Made by a program: the position numbers and the translations under genes
From: Proteus penneri
GTDB taxonomy: Bacteria; Pseudomonadota; Gammaproteobacteria; Enterobacterales; Enterobacteriaceae
Reading direction: 5' to 3'
DNA length: 64,000 nucleotides
NCBI RefSeq assembly: GCF_003144535.1
Contig: NZ_PHFJ01000012.1
Span: forward strand, 62,001 to 126,000
Shown here: positions 1 to 10,202 of the stretch, piece by piece
How positions within the stretch are numbered: position 1 is the stretch's first letter
Layout: each line of letters starts with the position of its first letter
The notes under the pieces: generated by a model
The model's database searches: none
Told to the model about the DNA's origin: nothing
Seen by the model: the letters and a program-made list of their open reading frames with translations, nothing else

Positions 1-1
1 A

Positions 2-394
2 TTCTACGATAACACTATTTTCCACCGTGTCATCAATGGTTTTATGATCCAAGGTGGTGGTTTTGAACCAGGTATGAACCAAAAAGCAACCAAAGCACCT
101 GTAAGAAACGAAGCAAATAATGGCCTAGCAAACAACCGCGGCACATTAGCAATGGCTCGTACGAACGATCCACACTCTGCTACTGCTCAATTTTTTATCA
201 ACGTTGCAGACAACGATTTCTTAAACTTCCGTGCTGAAAACGCAAATGGTTGGGGATATTGTGTCTTTGCTGAAGTTGTTGAAGGCATGGACGTTGTTGA
301 TAAAATTAAAGCAGTTTCCACAGGTCGTAGCGGTTTCCACCAAGATGTTCCTCGTGAAGATATCGTCATTAAAAGTGTAACGGTTAGCGAATAA
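2..394 (+). CDS. ppiB: Peptidyl-prolyl cis-trans isomerase B, 5' truncated
   Basis: This is the C-terminal 130 residues of a cytoplasmic cyclophilin, which interconverts cis and trans peptide bonds before proline. The reading frame is already open at base 2 with the family motif FHRVI (catalytic Arg), followed by GGGFEPGM and a QFFINV-type substrate pocket. E. coli PpiB is about 164 residues, so roughly 34 N-terminal residues lie outside the window. An internal ATG at 44 is not the real start, because the conserved FHRVI motif precedes it. lpxH begins 12 bases after the stop codon, an arrangement also seen in E. coli. Identification is by recognised family sequence. Confidence 0.95.
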   Translation, partial: FYDNTIFHRVINGFMIQGGGFEPGMNQKATKAPVRNEANNGLANNRGTLAMARTNDPHSATAQFFINVADNDFLNFRAENANGWGYCVFAEVVEGMDVVDKIKAVSTGRSGFHQDVPREDIVIKSVTVSE

Positions 395-406
395 GCCTCA
401 CTCTTT

Positions 407-1129
407 ATGTGTACGCTTTTTATTGCAGACCTGCACTTAAGTGAACATGAACCGGCAATCACTGCCGGTTTTCTTCGCTTTTTAAAAGAACAAGCCATTC
501 ATGCAAAAGCACTTTATATCTTAGGTGATTTTTTTGATTTTTGGATAGGTGACGATGATCCTAATCCTTTACATCAACAAATTGCTCAAGCTCTGATGAC
601 GTTAAAAAATGCAGGAGTGCCTTGCTATTTTATTCATGGAAATCGTGATTTTTTAATTGGCTCTCGTTTTGCCAAAGAAAGCGGTATCACCTTACTTCCA
701 CAAGAAAAAGTGCTCGAAATTGAGAAAAATCGCATCTTAATTTTGCATGGTGATACACTTTGTACAGATGATGAAGCGTATCAACGTTACCGTAAAAAAG
801 TACATAATAAATTTATTCAGCGCTTATTCTTACTATTGCCTCTATTTATTCGACTACGTATCGCTGACAAAATGCGCTCGCGTAGCCAACACGAAAATCA
901 GTACAAATCAGATGCCATTATGGATGTTAACCCTCAGGCAGTGATTGATACTTTTAAACATTTCAATACAGAATGGATGATCCACGGTCATACACATCGT
1001 CCAGCAATTCATACTGTCAACATTGATGATAAAATACATTATCGTGGTGTATTAGGTGCTTGGCATACTGAAGGCTCTATGTTTAAAGTGACTGCGGATA
1101 AAATAGAACTTATTCATTTTCCCTTCTAA
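407..1129 (+). CDS. lpxH: UDP-2,3-diacylglucosamine pyrophosphohydrolase
   Basis: LpxH hydrolyses UDP-2,3-diacylglucosamine to lipid X and UMP, the fourth step of lipid A synthesis, at the inner face of the inner membrane. The 240-residue length equals E. coli LpxH. Calcineurin-type metallophosphatase motifs are visible in order: ADLHL near the N-terminus, [11 protein letters not shown] around residues 40-51, GNRD near 80 and HGHTHRP near 195; these supply the metal ligands. The gene follows ppiB by 12 bp and is probably co-transcribed with it. No strong terminator follows it before the purE promoter region. Confidence 0.96.
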   Translation: MCTLFIADLHLSEHEPAITAGFLRFLKEQAIHAKALYILGDFFDFWIGDDDPNPLHQQIAQALMTLKNAGVPCYFIHGNRDFLIGSRFAKESGITLLPQEKVLEIEKNRILILHGDTLCTDDEAYQRYRKKVHNKFIQRLFLLLPLFIRLRIADKMRSRSQHENQYKSDAIMDVNPQAVIDTFKHFNTEWMIHGHTHRPAIHTVNIDDKIHYRGVLGAWHTEGSMFKVTADKIELIHFPF

Positions 1130-1172
1130 ATTGCTTTGCTTATTTTCTGCATAAAAAGGCTATTTTTTCTTT

Positions 1173-1188
1173 ACGCAAACGTTTTCCT
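1173..1188 (+). promoter_or_regulatory. PurR operator upstream of purEK
   Basis: The 16-mer ACGCAAACGTTTTCCT fits the PurR consensus (A-N-GCAA-N-CG-N-TT-N-C-N-T). It lies about 75 bp before purE, where the PurR operator of E. coli purEK also lies. PurR with bound hypoxanthine or guanine would repress here. A second such box precedes purT. Confidence 0.85.
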
Positions 1189-1263
1189 TGATGTGTTAGC
1201 ATGATACTATCATCCTCAGTTTATTAGGCTATATCCGTTTATGCTTACAGGAGCAGTTAAGTA

Positions 1264-1785
1264 ATGTCTTCTCAAGTTGGTCTAAATACCTCTTCCGCTC
1301 GTATCGCCATTGTAATGGGCTCTAAAAGTGACTGGACAACCATGTCTCATGCCGCTGATGTACTAGACGCACTACAGCTTCCTTATCATGTTGAGATTGT
1401 TTCTGCGCATCGAACCCCTGATAAGCTATTTAGCTTTGCAGAACAGGCAAAAAATAATGGCTTTGACGTCATTATTGCAGGTGCTGGCGGCGCAGCCCAT
1501 TTACCCGGTATGCTCGCAGCAAAAACACTTGTTCCTGTATTAGGTGTTCCAGTTCAAAGTGCAGCATTAAGTGGTGTTGATAGCCTTTACTCTATTGTAC
1601 AAATGCCGAAAGGTATTCCCGTGGGAACATTAGCGATTGGTAAAGCAGGTGCTGCCAATGCGGCTTTATTAGCAGCTCAAATTTTAGCATTACACTCTCC
1701 TACTATTTTTGAAGCACTAACAGCATGGCGCACAGCACAAACTGACGATGTATTAAATAACCCTGATCCAAGGGAGACACTATGA
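1264..1785 (+). CDS. purE: N5-carboxyaminoimidazole ribonucleotide mutase
   Basis: PurE converts N5-CAIR to CAIR in purine biosynthesis, acting as an octamer in the cytoplasm. The 173-residue product shows the class I signature GSKSDW around residues 19-24 and the active-site SAHRTPD near 50, followed by a glycine-rich [11 protein letters not shown] segment. Length is within a few residues of E. coli PurE (169). The ATG at 1264 is preceded by an AGGAG element. The last four bases overlap the purK start (ATGA), implying translational coupling. A PurR box lies upstream. Confidence 0.97.
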   Translation: MSSQVGLNTSSARIAIVMGSKSDWTTMSHAADVLDALQLPYHVEIVSAHRTPDKLFSFAEQAKNNGFDVIIAGAGGAAHLPGMLAAKTLVPVLGVPVQSAALSGVDSLYSIVQMPKGIPVGTLAIGKAGAANAALLAAQILALHSPTIFEALTAWRTAQTDDVLNNPDPRETL

Positions 1786-2849
1786 AGCCTGTTTGTGTTC
1801 TGGGAAATGGTCAATTAGGGCGAATGCTAAAACAAGCAGGAGAACCTTTAGGCATTGCGGTTTATCCAGTAGGATTAGATGCAGAGCCCGAAGCCGTTCC
1901 CTATCAAAAAAGCATAATCACAGCTGAAATTGAGCGCTGGCCTGAAACTTCACTCACTAAAGAGTTAGAACGTCATACTAACTTTGTAAACCGTGATATT
2001 TTTCCATTGCTTGCCGATAGATTACCTCAAAAACAGTTACTCGATGAACTGGGCTTAGCAACGGCTCCTTGGCAACCATTAACAGCACCAACACAATGGC
2101 CTGATATCTTCTCTCAACTGGGTGATTTTATTATTGTAAAGCGCCGTGTTGGTGGTTATGACGGCCGTGGTCAATGGCGCATTCACCCTGGTGAAGAGCA
2201 ACAATTACCCGCTGAAATTTATGGTGAATGCATTGTTGAGCAAGGTATTCCCTTTTCTGGTGAAGTGTCCTTAGTTGGAGCCAGAGATAGAAACGGTCAT
2301 TGTGTATTTTATCCTTTAACACATAATCTTCATCAAGATGGCATTTTGCGTATGAGTGTTGCATTACCAACACCTGCATCAGAACTGCAACAATCAGCAG
2401 AAAAAATGCTGACCGCCATCCTTAATAAGCTCAATTATATCGGTGTCATGGCGATGGAGTGCTTTATCGTTGGTAATAAATTACTTATCAACGAATTAGC
2501 GCCTCGTGTTCATAACAGTGGCCATTGGACACAAAATGGCGCCTCAATTAGCCAGTTTGAGTTACACCTACGTGCAATTTTAGATTTACCGATGCCAAAA
2601 CCTGAGGTTTGCCAACCCGCAGTAATGGTTAATTTGATCGGAACTGATGTCAATCCTCAATGGCTTTCATTGCCATTAGTGCATTTACATTGGTATGAAA
2701 AAGAAGTTCGCCCTGTGCGCAAAGTGGGGCACCTCAATCTTGTTCATCGCGATAATTACCCACTGAAAGAGGCACTCAAATCATTAAGCTCAATGCTTGA
2801 TGATGCCTATCAGTTCCCTATCAAATGGGCTTTAGAAAAATTAAGCTAG
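1782..2849 (+). CDS. purK: N5-carboxyaminoimidazole ribonucleotide synthase
   Basis: PurK is an ATP-grasp enzyme that makes N5-CAIR from AIR, bicarbonate and ATP, feeding PurE. The 355-residue length equals the E. coli enzyme. The N-terminal [11 protein letters not shown] is the PurK nucleotide-binding start. [13 protein letters not shown] near residue 120 is the grasp loop, and the late [14 protein letters not shown] segment carries metal ligands. It overlaps purE by 4 bp and forms a two-gene operon with it. An inverted repeat follows 41 bp downstream. Confidence 0.97.
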   Translation: MKPVCVLGNGQLGRMLKQAGEPLGIAVYPVGLDAEPEAVPYQKSIITAEIERWPETSLTKELERHTNFVNRDIFPLLADRLPQKQLLDELGLATAPWQPLTAPTQWPDIFSQLGDFIIVKRRVGGYDGRGQWRIHPGEEQQLPAEIYGECIVEQGIPFSGEVSLVGARDRNGHCVFYPLTHNLHQDGILRMSVALPTPASELQQSAEKMLTAILNKLNYIGVMAMECFIVGNKLLINELAPRVHNSGHWTQNGASISQFELHLRAILDLPMPKPEVCQPAVMVNLIGTDVNPQWLSLPLVHLHWYEKEVRPVRKVGHLNLVHRDNYPLKEALKSLSSMLDDAYQFPIKWALEKLS

Positions 2850-2890
2850 CAGTCCGACTCATAAAGTTAGAGAATAATAGCCTTTAAACG

Positions 2891-2917
2891 AACAGACCTT
2901 AGATAAAAAGGTCTGTT
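2891..2917 (+). terminator. Hairpin after purK
   Basis: A perfect 10-bp inverted repeat (AACAGACCTT and AAGGTCTGTT) with a 7-base loop lies 41 bp after purK. The following tract is only moderately T-rich, so termination may be incomplete. Confidence 0.6.
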
Positions 2918-2972
2918 ATTCGCTATTTTCTCCTGATTATTCAGGTTACTGCACCCGTTTGATGGAGTCAGG

Positions 2973-4232
2973 ATGCAAGTCACGCAACAGGTTTTTGGGC
3001 CCATTTATCAATGGAGTATGCTGATATTATTGGGCTTTGTGTATTTTTTAGCTACCGCAACCACATTTACCTCTTTAGGTGTTGTTCTTCCTAGTATGAT
3101 AAACGAGCTAGAGTGGAACTGGACTCAAGCAGGTCTTGGTTTTACGTTATTAGGATTAACCTGCGGTCTTGCGAGTTTTTTACCTACCTTACTGATCCGT
3201 AAATTAAGTGTTCGCCTTACACTACTAATTGGGTTGAGCATTTTTGTCAGTGGTTTCTATTTTCTTTACGAAACATACACCATTGCGCGTTATTTTCTTG
3301 GTACTGCACTATTAGGTGTTGGTTTTACACTACTGGCTACCGTACCCGGTACTTATGTTATTTCCCGCTTATTTGAAAAACAATCCTTTGCCTTTGGTGT
3401 CTATTTTACCATTGGTGGATTAGGTGGTGTTGCCGGGCCTTGGATCTACTTTTTAGCAACCCATTTATGGCATACATGGCGAATGCATTGGCTTATTTCC
3501 GCGATCACTCTCACCGTTGTGACTCTTCTCACTATTTTATTTTTACGTGAAGGGAGTAAAGAGCAAGAACATGCAAAAAAAATTAGCCAACTTCAATCCA
3601 CAAAACGTATCTATCAAACTAAAGAAATTTGGACAGCTCGTCATGCTTTAAGAACATGGCAATTTTATGTTATTGCTGCGACTTACACGGCTTTTTTATG
3701 GTGTGGGATCACAGTCAATAGCTTTGCGGTTGCACATATTATTGAAAATGGTTTTGGTGAAACTATTGCTGCAACACTATTAAGTAGTATGGCATTTATC
3801 AATGCGTTCTCGCGCTTAGCGGGTGGGGCTATTGGTGAATGGTTAGAACCTAAAAAATTACTTATCGCAAGCTTAAGTATTATTATCATCGGCTTGCTCG
3901 CACTAAGTATGGCTAATTCTTGGATTTACCTGATCTTATTTACGGTTTGTGTCGGTATTGGTTATGGCATGACGTTCTTAGCATCAAGTATATTGCTTGC
4001 TAACTATTTTGGTCGTACCCCTTATCTTGAGCTATTTTCTGTAATGAATTTAATTTCAACACTAGCTTGTTTAGCACCCTTTTTTGCTGGGGCAATCAAA
4101 GATATTTCAGGTAGCTTTACACCGGCATTCTTGATTTTAACCCTACCTGTTTTACTGATTTTAATAGTCACTCTATTTATGAAACCACCGGTTTATCCTA
4201 AATTTCAGCATGCGAGTGAGCAAGAAAAGTAA
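2973..4232 (+). CDS. Major facilitator superfamily transporter
   Basis: This is a 419-residue inner-membrane protein with about twelve hydrophobic segments in two halves. A soluble, Lys- and Gln-rich loop lies between them at about residues 193-215. No signature identifies the substrate. The general shape (long glycine-rich first helices, central loop, C-terminal PPVYPKF tail) resembles monocarboxylate or CynX-like MFS carriers, but this is only inference. The ATG at 2973 has a GGAGTCAGG ribosome site. It stands alone between the purEK terminator and the YnaI-like gene, on the same strand as both. Confidence 0.8.
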   Translation: MQVTQQVFGPIYQWSMLILLGFVYFLATATTFTSLGVVLPSMINELEWNWTQAGLGFTLLGLTCGLASFLPTLLIRKLSVRLTLLIGLSIFVSGFYFLYETYTIARYFLGTALLGVGFTLLATVPGTYVISRLFEKQSFAFGVYFTIGGLGGVAGPWIYFLATHLWHTWRMHWLISAITLTVVTLLTILFLREGSKEQEHAKKISQLQSTKRIYQTKEIWTARHALRTWQFYVIAATYTAFLWCGITVNSFAVAHIIENGFGETIAATLLSSMAFINAFSRLAGGAIGEWLEPKKLLIASLSIIIIGLLALSMANSWIYLILFTVCVGIGYGMTFLASSILLANYFGRTPYLELFSVMNLISTLACLAPFFAGAIKDISGSFTPAFLILTLPVLLILIVTLFMKPPVYPKFQHASEQEK

Positions 4233-4299
4233 CCCTTAAATAAGCAAGATAACGAGTTTCATATTATAAAAACGCATTTTCTAAGGAGACGTTAAGCTG

Positions 4300-5325
4300 A
4301 TGAATGATGCATTAATAATAAAATACTCAATAGGTGTTAGCATCGCTTTAGCCTGTTTGGTTGGCTTTATCATCGTATCTCTTTTTCATGATAAAAAGAA
4401 AAAACGCCACAGAAATATTATTGTTCATATCAGCCAAGCTATTTTTCTTTGTAGTTTAGTGATTATCTTAAGCCAATATTGTGAAATGGCTGTGGTTGAT
4501 TTTAATCTCCATTTTATCTCTTTTAGGATGATTAATTTCTTTACCTATATTGGTATTGCATTAATTTTAATGAGAAAATTTTTCTTACTGATTAATCGGC
4601 TAGAAAAAGCTCAAATTAAAAAAGGCAGTGATCCTACTTCTGCTCGTATTATTTCTCGCATATTCAAAATCACTCTATTTGTTATTATCATTTTATTGTT
4701 CGGTGAGCATTTTGGCATGAGCTTATCCGGCTTAATGACATTTGGAGGGTTAGGTGGCATTGCCATTGGCATGGCAAGTAAAGATGTATTAAGTAATCTT
4801 TTCTCTGGTGTCATGCTCTATTTCGATCGTCCTTTTAATATTGGTGATTGGGTACGCTCACCTGATCGTAATATTGAAGGCACTGTAGTCGAAATTGGTT
4901 GGCGTATTACCAAAATCATTACTTTTGATCATCGACCGCTTTATATTCCCAACTCTATTTTTTCATCTATTAGTGTAGAAAATCCGGGGCGAATGACTAA
5001 TCGACGTATTGAAACTGAACTCGGTTTACGTTACGAAGACTCTGATAAAATTGGTGTAATTGTTGAAGATATCCGCACCATGCTAATGCAAAATGACAAA
5101 ATTGATACGCAACAAACCTTGTTAGTCTATTTTAATCAATTCGCAGACTCTTCACTCAATATCATGGTGTATTGTTTTACCAAAACAACCGTATGGGCAC
5201 AGTGGCTTGAAGCTCAACAAGAAGTCTATTTAAAGATGATTGAGATTGTGCATAAACATGGTGCTGACTTTGCCTTTCCGTCTCAAACAATTTATATCGA
5301 AAAATCGTCTTCTATCCCACAATAA
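4300..5325 (+). CDS. ynaI: Small-conductance mechanosensitive channel, YnaI type
   Basis: This 341-residue MscS-superfamily channel releases osmolytes upon membrane tension. About five hydrophobic segments precede the pore-lining helix ([22 protein letters not shown] in two parts, near residues 149-171). The beta-domain follows with [10 protein letters not shown] and [10 protein letters not shown]. Length and sequence closely match E. coli YnaI (343 residues) as I recall it, including [18 protein letters not shown]. The AAGGAG ribosome site lies about 10 bases before the ATG at 4300. A perfect 15-bp hairpin follows the gene. Confidence 0.88.
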   Translation: MNDALIIKYSIGVSIALACLVGFIIVSLFHDKKKKRHRNIIVHISQAIFLCSLVIILSQYCEMAVVDFNLHFISFRMINFFTYIGIALILMRKFFLLINRLEKAQIKKGSDPTSARIISRIFKITLFVIIILLFGEHFGMSLSGLMTFGGLGGIAIGMASKDVLSNLFSGVMLYFDRPFNIGDWVRSPDRNIEGTVVEIGWRITKIITFDHRPLYIPNSIFSSISVENPGRMTNRRIETELGLRYEDSDKIGVIVEDIRTMLMQNDKIDTQQTLLVYFNQFADSSLNIMVYCFTKTTVWAQWLEAQQEVYLKMIEIVHKHGADFAFPSQTIYIEKSSSIPQ

Positions 5326-5328
5326 TAG

Positions 5329-5366
5329 AAATGGATAAGTTTAGCCTCTGATAAACTTATCCATTT
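5329..5366 (+). terminator. Terminator after ynaI
   Basis: A perfect 15-bp inverted repeat (AAATGGATAAGTTTA and its complement) with an 8-base loop starts three bases after the ynaI stop codon. It probably works as a terminator, although no long T-run follows. Confidence 0.7.
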
Positions 5367-5502
5367 AACAATCACCAATAACGGTAAAATATGCATTTAT
5401 TATGCATAAAATAATCAACCTTATTGCTTTAATTTATTTCAATCATATTCACAACCAAGTATATTGATCGCCAATTCTTCTATTGATACAAATGCGAGTA
5501 TA

Positions 5503-7665
5503 ATGAAAAAAATGAAGTTGGCGTGTCACCCTACTCTTTCACACTATTTTTATTCTGAACGTCCGATTGTTGATATTGTTGATGCAAATTTAACGCAAAT
5601 ATCAGTAGTAGTGTTGTCATTGTCAGATATTGAGTCTGGCCAATTAGATCGCATTCATCAAACAGGGTTTCAACTTCCCGTATTTATTGCAGTTAATATT
5701 AATGATGCAATCAATGCTGAATTGTTTAATCAAGTTTCAGGAATTGTGATTACGGATAAAAGTGCACATCAAAAAAATAGTATGTTAATTAATAAAGCGG
5801 CACAGCAATATGAAGAGAGTCTAACGACACCATTTTTTTCACGCTTAGTGAATTATGTTGCCGAAAAGAATGTCGCTTTTGATTGCCCCGGTCACCAAGG
5901 CGGAGAGTTTTTCCGTCGTCATCCTACTGGTGAACAGTTTTATCAATATTTTGGTGAGAATCTATTTCGATCTGATCTCTGTAATGCTGATGTAGAAATG
6001 GGCGATTTACTTATTCATGAAGGTGCACCTTACGATGCACAAGCCTATGCAGCACAAGTGTTTAATGCAGATAAAACCTATTTTGTTTTAAATGGCACAT
6101 CCTCCTCTAATAAAGTTGCCTTAAATGCTTTATTGGCACCAAATGATTTAGTGCTATTTGATAGAAACAACCATAAATCCAATCATCATGGTGCACTAAT
6201 TCAAGCAGGAGCAACACCTGTCTATTTAGAAACAGCTCGTAATCCCTTTGGCTTTATTGGTGGTATTGATGCTCATTGCTTTGAAGAACACTATTTACGC
6301 CAACAAATTGCAGAAATTGCGCCAGAACGTCAATTCGATAAACGCCCTTTCCGTTTAGCTGTTATTCAACTAGGCACTTATGACGGTACAATTTATAACG
6401 CGAGGCAAGTTGTCGATAAAATTGGTCACCTTTGTGATTATATTTTATTTGATTCTGCATGGGTGGGTTATGAACAATTCATTCCAATGATGAAACAGTG
6501 TTCACCTTTGTTACTAACGCTTAATGAAAACGATCCTGGTATTCTCGTTACTCAATCTGTTCATAAACAATTAGCGGGATTTTCACAAACCTCACAGATA
6601 CATAAAAAAGATGCCCATCTTAAAGGGCAATCTCGTTATGTTAATCATAAACGTATGAATAATGCTTTTATGATGCATGCATCCACCAGCCCATTTTATC
6701 CCCTTTTTGCCGCTCTTGATGTCAATGCAAAAATGCACTCAGGCAAAAGTGGTGAAGCGATGTGGATGAGTTGCGTAAAGCAAGGCATTGAAGCCCGTAA
6801 ATCATTACTAAAGCAGTGCCAGTTTATTAAGCCATTTATTCCTGAAGTGGTTGATGGAGTTGCTTGGCAAGACCACGACACAGATGAAATCGCCCACGAT
6901 CAGCGTTTTTTTAATTTTATTCCTAATGATAATTGGCACTCATTTGAAGGTTACACAACCAATCAATACTTTGTTGATCCTTGCAAATTAATGCTTACAA
7001 CGCCGGGTATCGATCCTCATACAGGGGAATATGGATCTTTTGGTGTACCAGCCTCTATTTTGGCAAATTATCTACGTGAGCACGGCGTTATCCCTGAAAA
7101 AAGCGATCTCAATTCAATCTTATTTTTGCTGACTCCCGCAGAACATCAAGCAAAGTTTGATCGCTTAATCTCTTTGATTGTTCAATTTGAAAAACACTTA
7201 GTTGAAGATGTGCCATTAGAACAAATCTTGCCTTCTGTGTGTCGTCGCTATCCATCTCGTTATCAGGGGTATACATTACGACAACTCTGTCAGGAAATGC
7301 ATGATATTTGTGTCAGATACAATATCAAATTACTGCAAAAACAGATGTTTAGAAAGAGTCACTTTCCTAAACGAGCATTAAGTCCGCAACAAGCTAATAT
7401 TGAGTTTGTTCGTGGTAATGTTGAATTTTTACCTTTAAATAAATTATCAGGACGCATTGCTGCTGAAGGTGCTTTACCTTATCCGCCAGGTGTTTTATGT
7501 GCTGTACCCGGTGAAATTTGGGGAGGTGCTGTTTTACGTTATTTTCAGGCACTTGAAGCCTCGATTAATCAGCTTCCAGGCTTTTCAACTGAACTTCAAG
7601 GGGTCTATATTTATGATGAAGAAGATGGCAGTAAGCAAATTTATGCTTATGTTATAAAAGAATAA
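5503..7665 (+). CDS. speF: Ornithine decarboxylase (PLP-dependent)
   Basis: The enzyme decarboxylates ornithine to putrescine. The 720-residue product has the prokaryotic layout: an N-terminal wing domain (about 1-105), a fold-I PLP domain with DCPGHQGGEFFRRHP, and SVHK around residues 352-355, where Lys355 should form the PLP aldimine. The C-terminal domain carries AAEGALPYPPGVLC. Similarity to E. coli SpeF is slightly greater than to SpeC in the segments I can recall. I chose ATG 5503 (MKKMKLA) because it aligns with the family N-terminus; an in-frame TTG at 5464 would add 13 residues. No potE antiporter gene adjoins, unlike the inducible speF-potE operon, so the SpeF/SpeC assignment is uncertain. 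Confidence 0.93.
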   Translation: MKKMKLACHPTLSHYFYSERPIVDIVDANLTQISVVVLSLSDIESGQLDRIHQTGFQLPVFIAVNINDAINAELFNQVSGIVITDKSAHQKNSMLINKAAQQYEESLTTPFFSRLVNYVAEKNVAFDCPGHQGGEFFRRHPTGEQFYQYFGENLFRSDLCNADVEMGDLLIHEGAPYDAQAYAAQVFNADKTYFVLNGTSSSNKVALNALLAPNDLVLFDRNNHKSNHHGALIQAGATPVYLETARNPFGFIGGIDAHCFEEHYLRQQIAEIAPERQFDKRPFRLAVIQLGTYDGTIYNARQVVDKIGHLCDYILFDSAWVGYEQFIPMMKQCSPLLLTLNENDPGILVTQSVHKQLAGFSQTSQIHKKDAHLKGQSRYVNHKRMNNAFMMHASTSPFYPLFAALDVNAKMHSGKSGEAMWMSCVKQGIEARKSLLKQCQFIKPFIPEVVDGVAWQDHDTDEIAHDQRFFNFIPNDNWHSFEGYTTNQYFVDPCKLMLTTPGIDPHTGEYGSFGVPASILANYLREHGVIPEKSDLNSILFLLTPAEHQAKFDRLISLIVQFEKHLVEDVPLEQILPSVCRRYPSRYQGYTLRQLCQEMHDICVRYNIKLLQKQMFRKSHFPKRALSPQQANIEFVRGNVEFLPLNKLSGRIAAEGALPYPPGVLCAVPGEIWGGAVLRYFQALEASINQLPGFSTELQGVYIYDEEDGSKQIYAYVIKE

Positions 7666-7685
7666 TAGTCTTATCTTTCCCCATA

Positions 7686-7725
7686 AAAAATGCTGATGTT
7701 TAATTGAACTGACATCAGCATTTTT
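7686..7725. terminator. Bidirectional terminator between speF and ybbP
   Basis: AAAAATGCTGATGT and ACATCAGCATTTTT form a 14-bp perfect stem with A- and T-runs at its ends, between the convergent ornithine decarboxylase and ybbP genes. It should stop transcription from both sides. Confidence 0.9.
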
Positions 7726-7760
7726 ATTTAACTTTGTTTATAAGCCTTATTTTATTTCAA

Positions 7761-10202
7761 CTATTCGCCTTGTATCCGTCGATATTGACCTTTATCTTGC
7801 AACAACCTAACGCCTAAGATACTGCCACATAATGAAAGTAATAATGCCGCAACAATAGGTACAGTGATCCACATTCCCCATTGTGGTTGCCACGGGAACT
7901 TAAACACGGATATTTGTAATAAGCTTAATGCGACTTCTGCACCAATCGCTGCGGCGAAACCCGCCATTAAACCTAATAATGCAAATTCAGCCCAAAGTGT
8001 GCGTCGTAATAATGATTTACCCGCTCCCAGAGTGCGATAAACCACCAGCTCAATGCGTCGTTGTGTCATTCCTACCTGAATTTGAGCAACTAACAATAAC
8101 GCACCACAGATCATGACCAATCCAACCATAATTTCTAATGCTCGGCTGACTTGCTGTAAAATTTGTTGAACTTGCTGAATTAATGCACCTGTATCTAACA
8201 CGCTTACCGTTGGAAATTGCCGATTAAGTGCCGTAATTAACCCGCCCTCACCATTGTAGTAAAAGCTACTCATCCATTTTTCTGGCTGATTACTCAACCC
8301 TTCTTCAGAGAAAATAAAGAAGAAATTAGGGCGCATATTTTCCCAATCAACATGACGAATACTTGTAACGATGGATTTAAATTCACGAGTATCACCGACA
8401 AAGGTTAATTCATCACCCAATTTAATCTCGAGTTGTTCTGCAACACCTTGATCGAGAGAAACCCCATTCCCCTCAGGAGGCCATGTTCCCTCAACAATTA
8501 CGTTATCTTTTGGCAATTCGCTATGCCACGTTAAGTTAAGCTCTCGACGAACGGTGTTATTACCTGCATCACGTTTATCTACCCACTCTTTAGCATTATG
8601 CTCATTAATTTGTGTTAAACGCGCTAACACCACAGGGAATGCATCTGTAGGCTCAACATTATGTTTTGCCAATAAAGCATTAATTTCTTGAACTTGAGGC
8701 GCAGACATATTGATGAGAAAATAATTAGGGCTATCTTCTGGTAATTGTTTTTGCCATTTATCGAGTAAATCCCCTTGAATAAGGACTAACAGCGTTAACA
8801 ACATAAATGAAAGCGCGAAAGCCGCAAGCTGAGTCATCGTTTGAAAAGGTTGTCGTAATAAACGAGTAACTGCTAAGCGCGCACTAAGTTGACGGAATTT
8901 AAACTGCTTTAATATCCATAGTCCTAGCCAACCAATTATTCCAAGTAAAAAGGCAATAACAACAACACCAAATAGAATTGACCAGAGTAAAACGCCTGTT
9001 CCGGCAAAAAGCGTTAAGGCACCGACAACAATTAAGCCTACTATCGGTAAATAATAACGAAGAGGCCATATAGGTGCCGTAGTATCACTTCTTAATACAC
9101 GGGAAGGTTGTGTTGCCATCAATTGATAGTAAGGCCTTATCCCCGTTAATAATGCAATTAGCAGTAAAGAGCCTACAGACCATCCCCACGGTAAAAAACT
9201 TGCGTCGGGTAAACTTTTCGGTAACACAGGCGCTAAAATTTGTAGCAATATCGTTTCGAAAATAAGTCCTACGAATGAACCAACAATAATAGCGCCAATC
9301 AAAATCACGCCCCATTGCCCAATGATCCATTTTCTTAATGCACGCTTATCTGCCCCTAATGTTTTTAATACCGCAATTAAAGTATGACGACTACGACAAT
9401 AATGAGCCATGGAAACCGCAACGGCCGATATAGCAAGCAATAACGTTAATAGAGCTGAAAGCAAAAGAAAGTTTTTCGCACGCTCCATTGATTGTGAAAG
9501 CGCACCACTGTCTTGTTTTAAACTATTCCAACGCTGATCGGGTTTTAATAACGGGTCGAAACGTTGCTGATAGCTATCAATCACGGACTCATTACCAGCA
9601 AACATATAGCGATAAGTTAGGCGGCTCCCGGGTTGTACTGCTCCTGTTGCTTCAACATCATCAAGATTAATTAAAATACGGGGGGCTATTTGAAAAGGAT
9701 TAAACCCACTGTCTGGCTCTTGAATTAATACACCACTAATCGTAAAGGATGCATCACCTACATCAATTTTATCGCCGACTTTTATATCAAGTAATTCTAG
9801 TAATCTAGCATCAACAAGCGCAGTTCCTTTTTCCGGTTTTAACCCTGCCGGCTCCGTTTCTAGCTCACCATACAGTGGATATAATTTGTCTGCGGCTTTC
9901 ACCAACGCAAGTTGTGGTGTATCGCCTTCAGGCGCATAAGACATCGTGGTAAATTGCATTTGGCGACTGAGCGTTAACCCGTCTTTTTTCGCCTCTGTAA
10001 GCCAGTTTTCATCAACAGGATAAGACGCACGTAAGACTAAATCGCCCGCAATTAAATCACGACTTTGAGCGTAAATGCTTTTATCTATTCGATCACCTAT
10101 ACGCCCTAAAGCAAGCACACAAGCAACCGCAAGCGCTAAAGAAAGCCAAACAATTAATAGTGCAGGAGAACGCCATTCACGCCAAAACCAACGCCAAATC
10201 AT
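7761..10202 (-). CDS. ybbP: FtsX-like ABC transporter permease YbbP
   Basis: This 813-residue integral membrane protein is the permease partner of YbbA. It has an N-terminal membrane anchor (about residues 14-35) and a periplasmic MacB-like domain. Several FtsX-type membrane segments occupy the middle and C-terminus (for example AISAVAVSMAHYC near 258 and MVGLVMICGALLL near 690). Length is close to E. coli YbbP (804). It overlaps ybbA by 4 bp (ATGA), so the two are coupled. FtsX/LolC-type systems move lipophilic substrates or signal mechanically across the membrane. The substrate of YbbAP is not established from sequence. Confidence 0.93.
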   Translation of the reverse strand: MIWRWFWREWRSPALLIVWLSLALAVACVLALGRIGDRIDKSIYAQSRDLIAGDLVLRASYPVDENWLTEAKKDGLTLSRQMQFTTMSYAPEGDTPQLALVKAADKLYPLYGELETEPAGLKPEKGTALVDARLLELLDIKVGDKIDVGDASFTISGVLIQEPDSGFNPFQIAPRILINLDDVEATGAVQPGSRLTYRYMFAGNESVIDSYQQRFDPLLKPDQRWNSLKQDSGALSQSMERAKNFLLLSALLTLLLAISAVAVSMAHYCRSRHTLIAVLKTLGADKRALRKWIIGQWGVILIGAIIVGSFVGLIFETILLQILAPVLPKSLPDASFLPWGWSVGSLLLIALLTGIRPYYQLMATQPSRVLRSDTTAPIWPLRYYLPIVGLIVVGALTLFAGTGVLLWSILFGVVVIAFLLGIIGWLGLWILKQFKFRQLSARLAVTRLLRQPFQTMTQLAAFALSFMLLTLLVLIQGDLLDKWQKQLPEDSPNYFLINMSAPQVQEINALLAKHNVEPTDAFPVVLARLTQINEHNAKEWVDKRDAGNNTVRRELNLTWHSELPKDNVIVEGTWPPEGNGVSLDQGVAEQLEIKLGDELTFVGDTREFKSIVTSIRHVDWENMRPNFFFIFSEEGLSNQPEKWMSSFYYNGEGGLITALNRQFPTVSVLDTGALIQQVQQILQQVSRALEIMVGLVMICGALLLVAQIQVGMTQRRIELVVYRTLGAGKSLLRRTLWAEFALLGLMAGFAAAIGAEVALSLLQISVFKFPWQPQWGMWITVPIVAALLLSLCGSILGVRLLQDKGQYRRIQGE

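Noticed and set aside
5464-5502. TTG start extending the ornithine decarboxylase by 13 residues
   Set aside because: The added residues do not resemble the family N-terminus; ATG 5503 aligns better.
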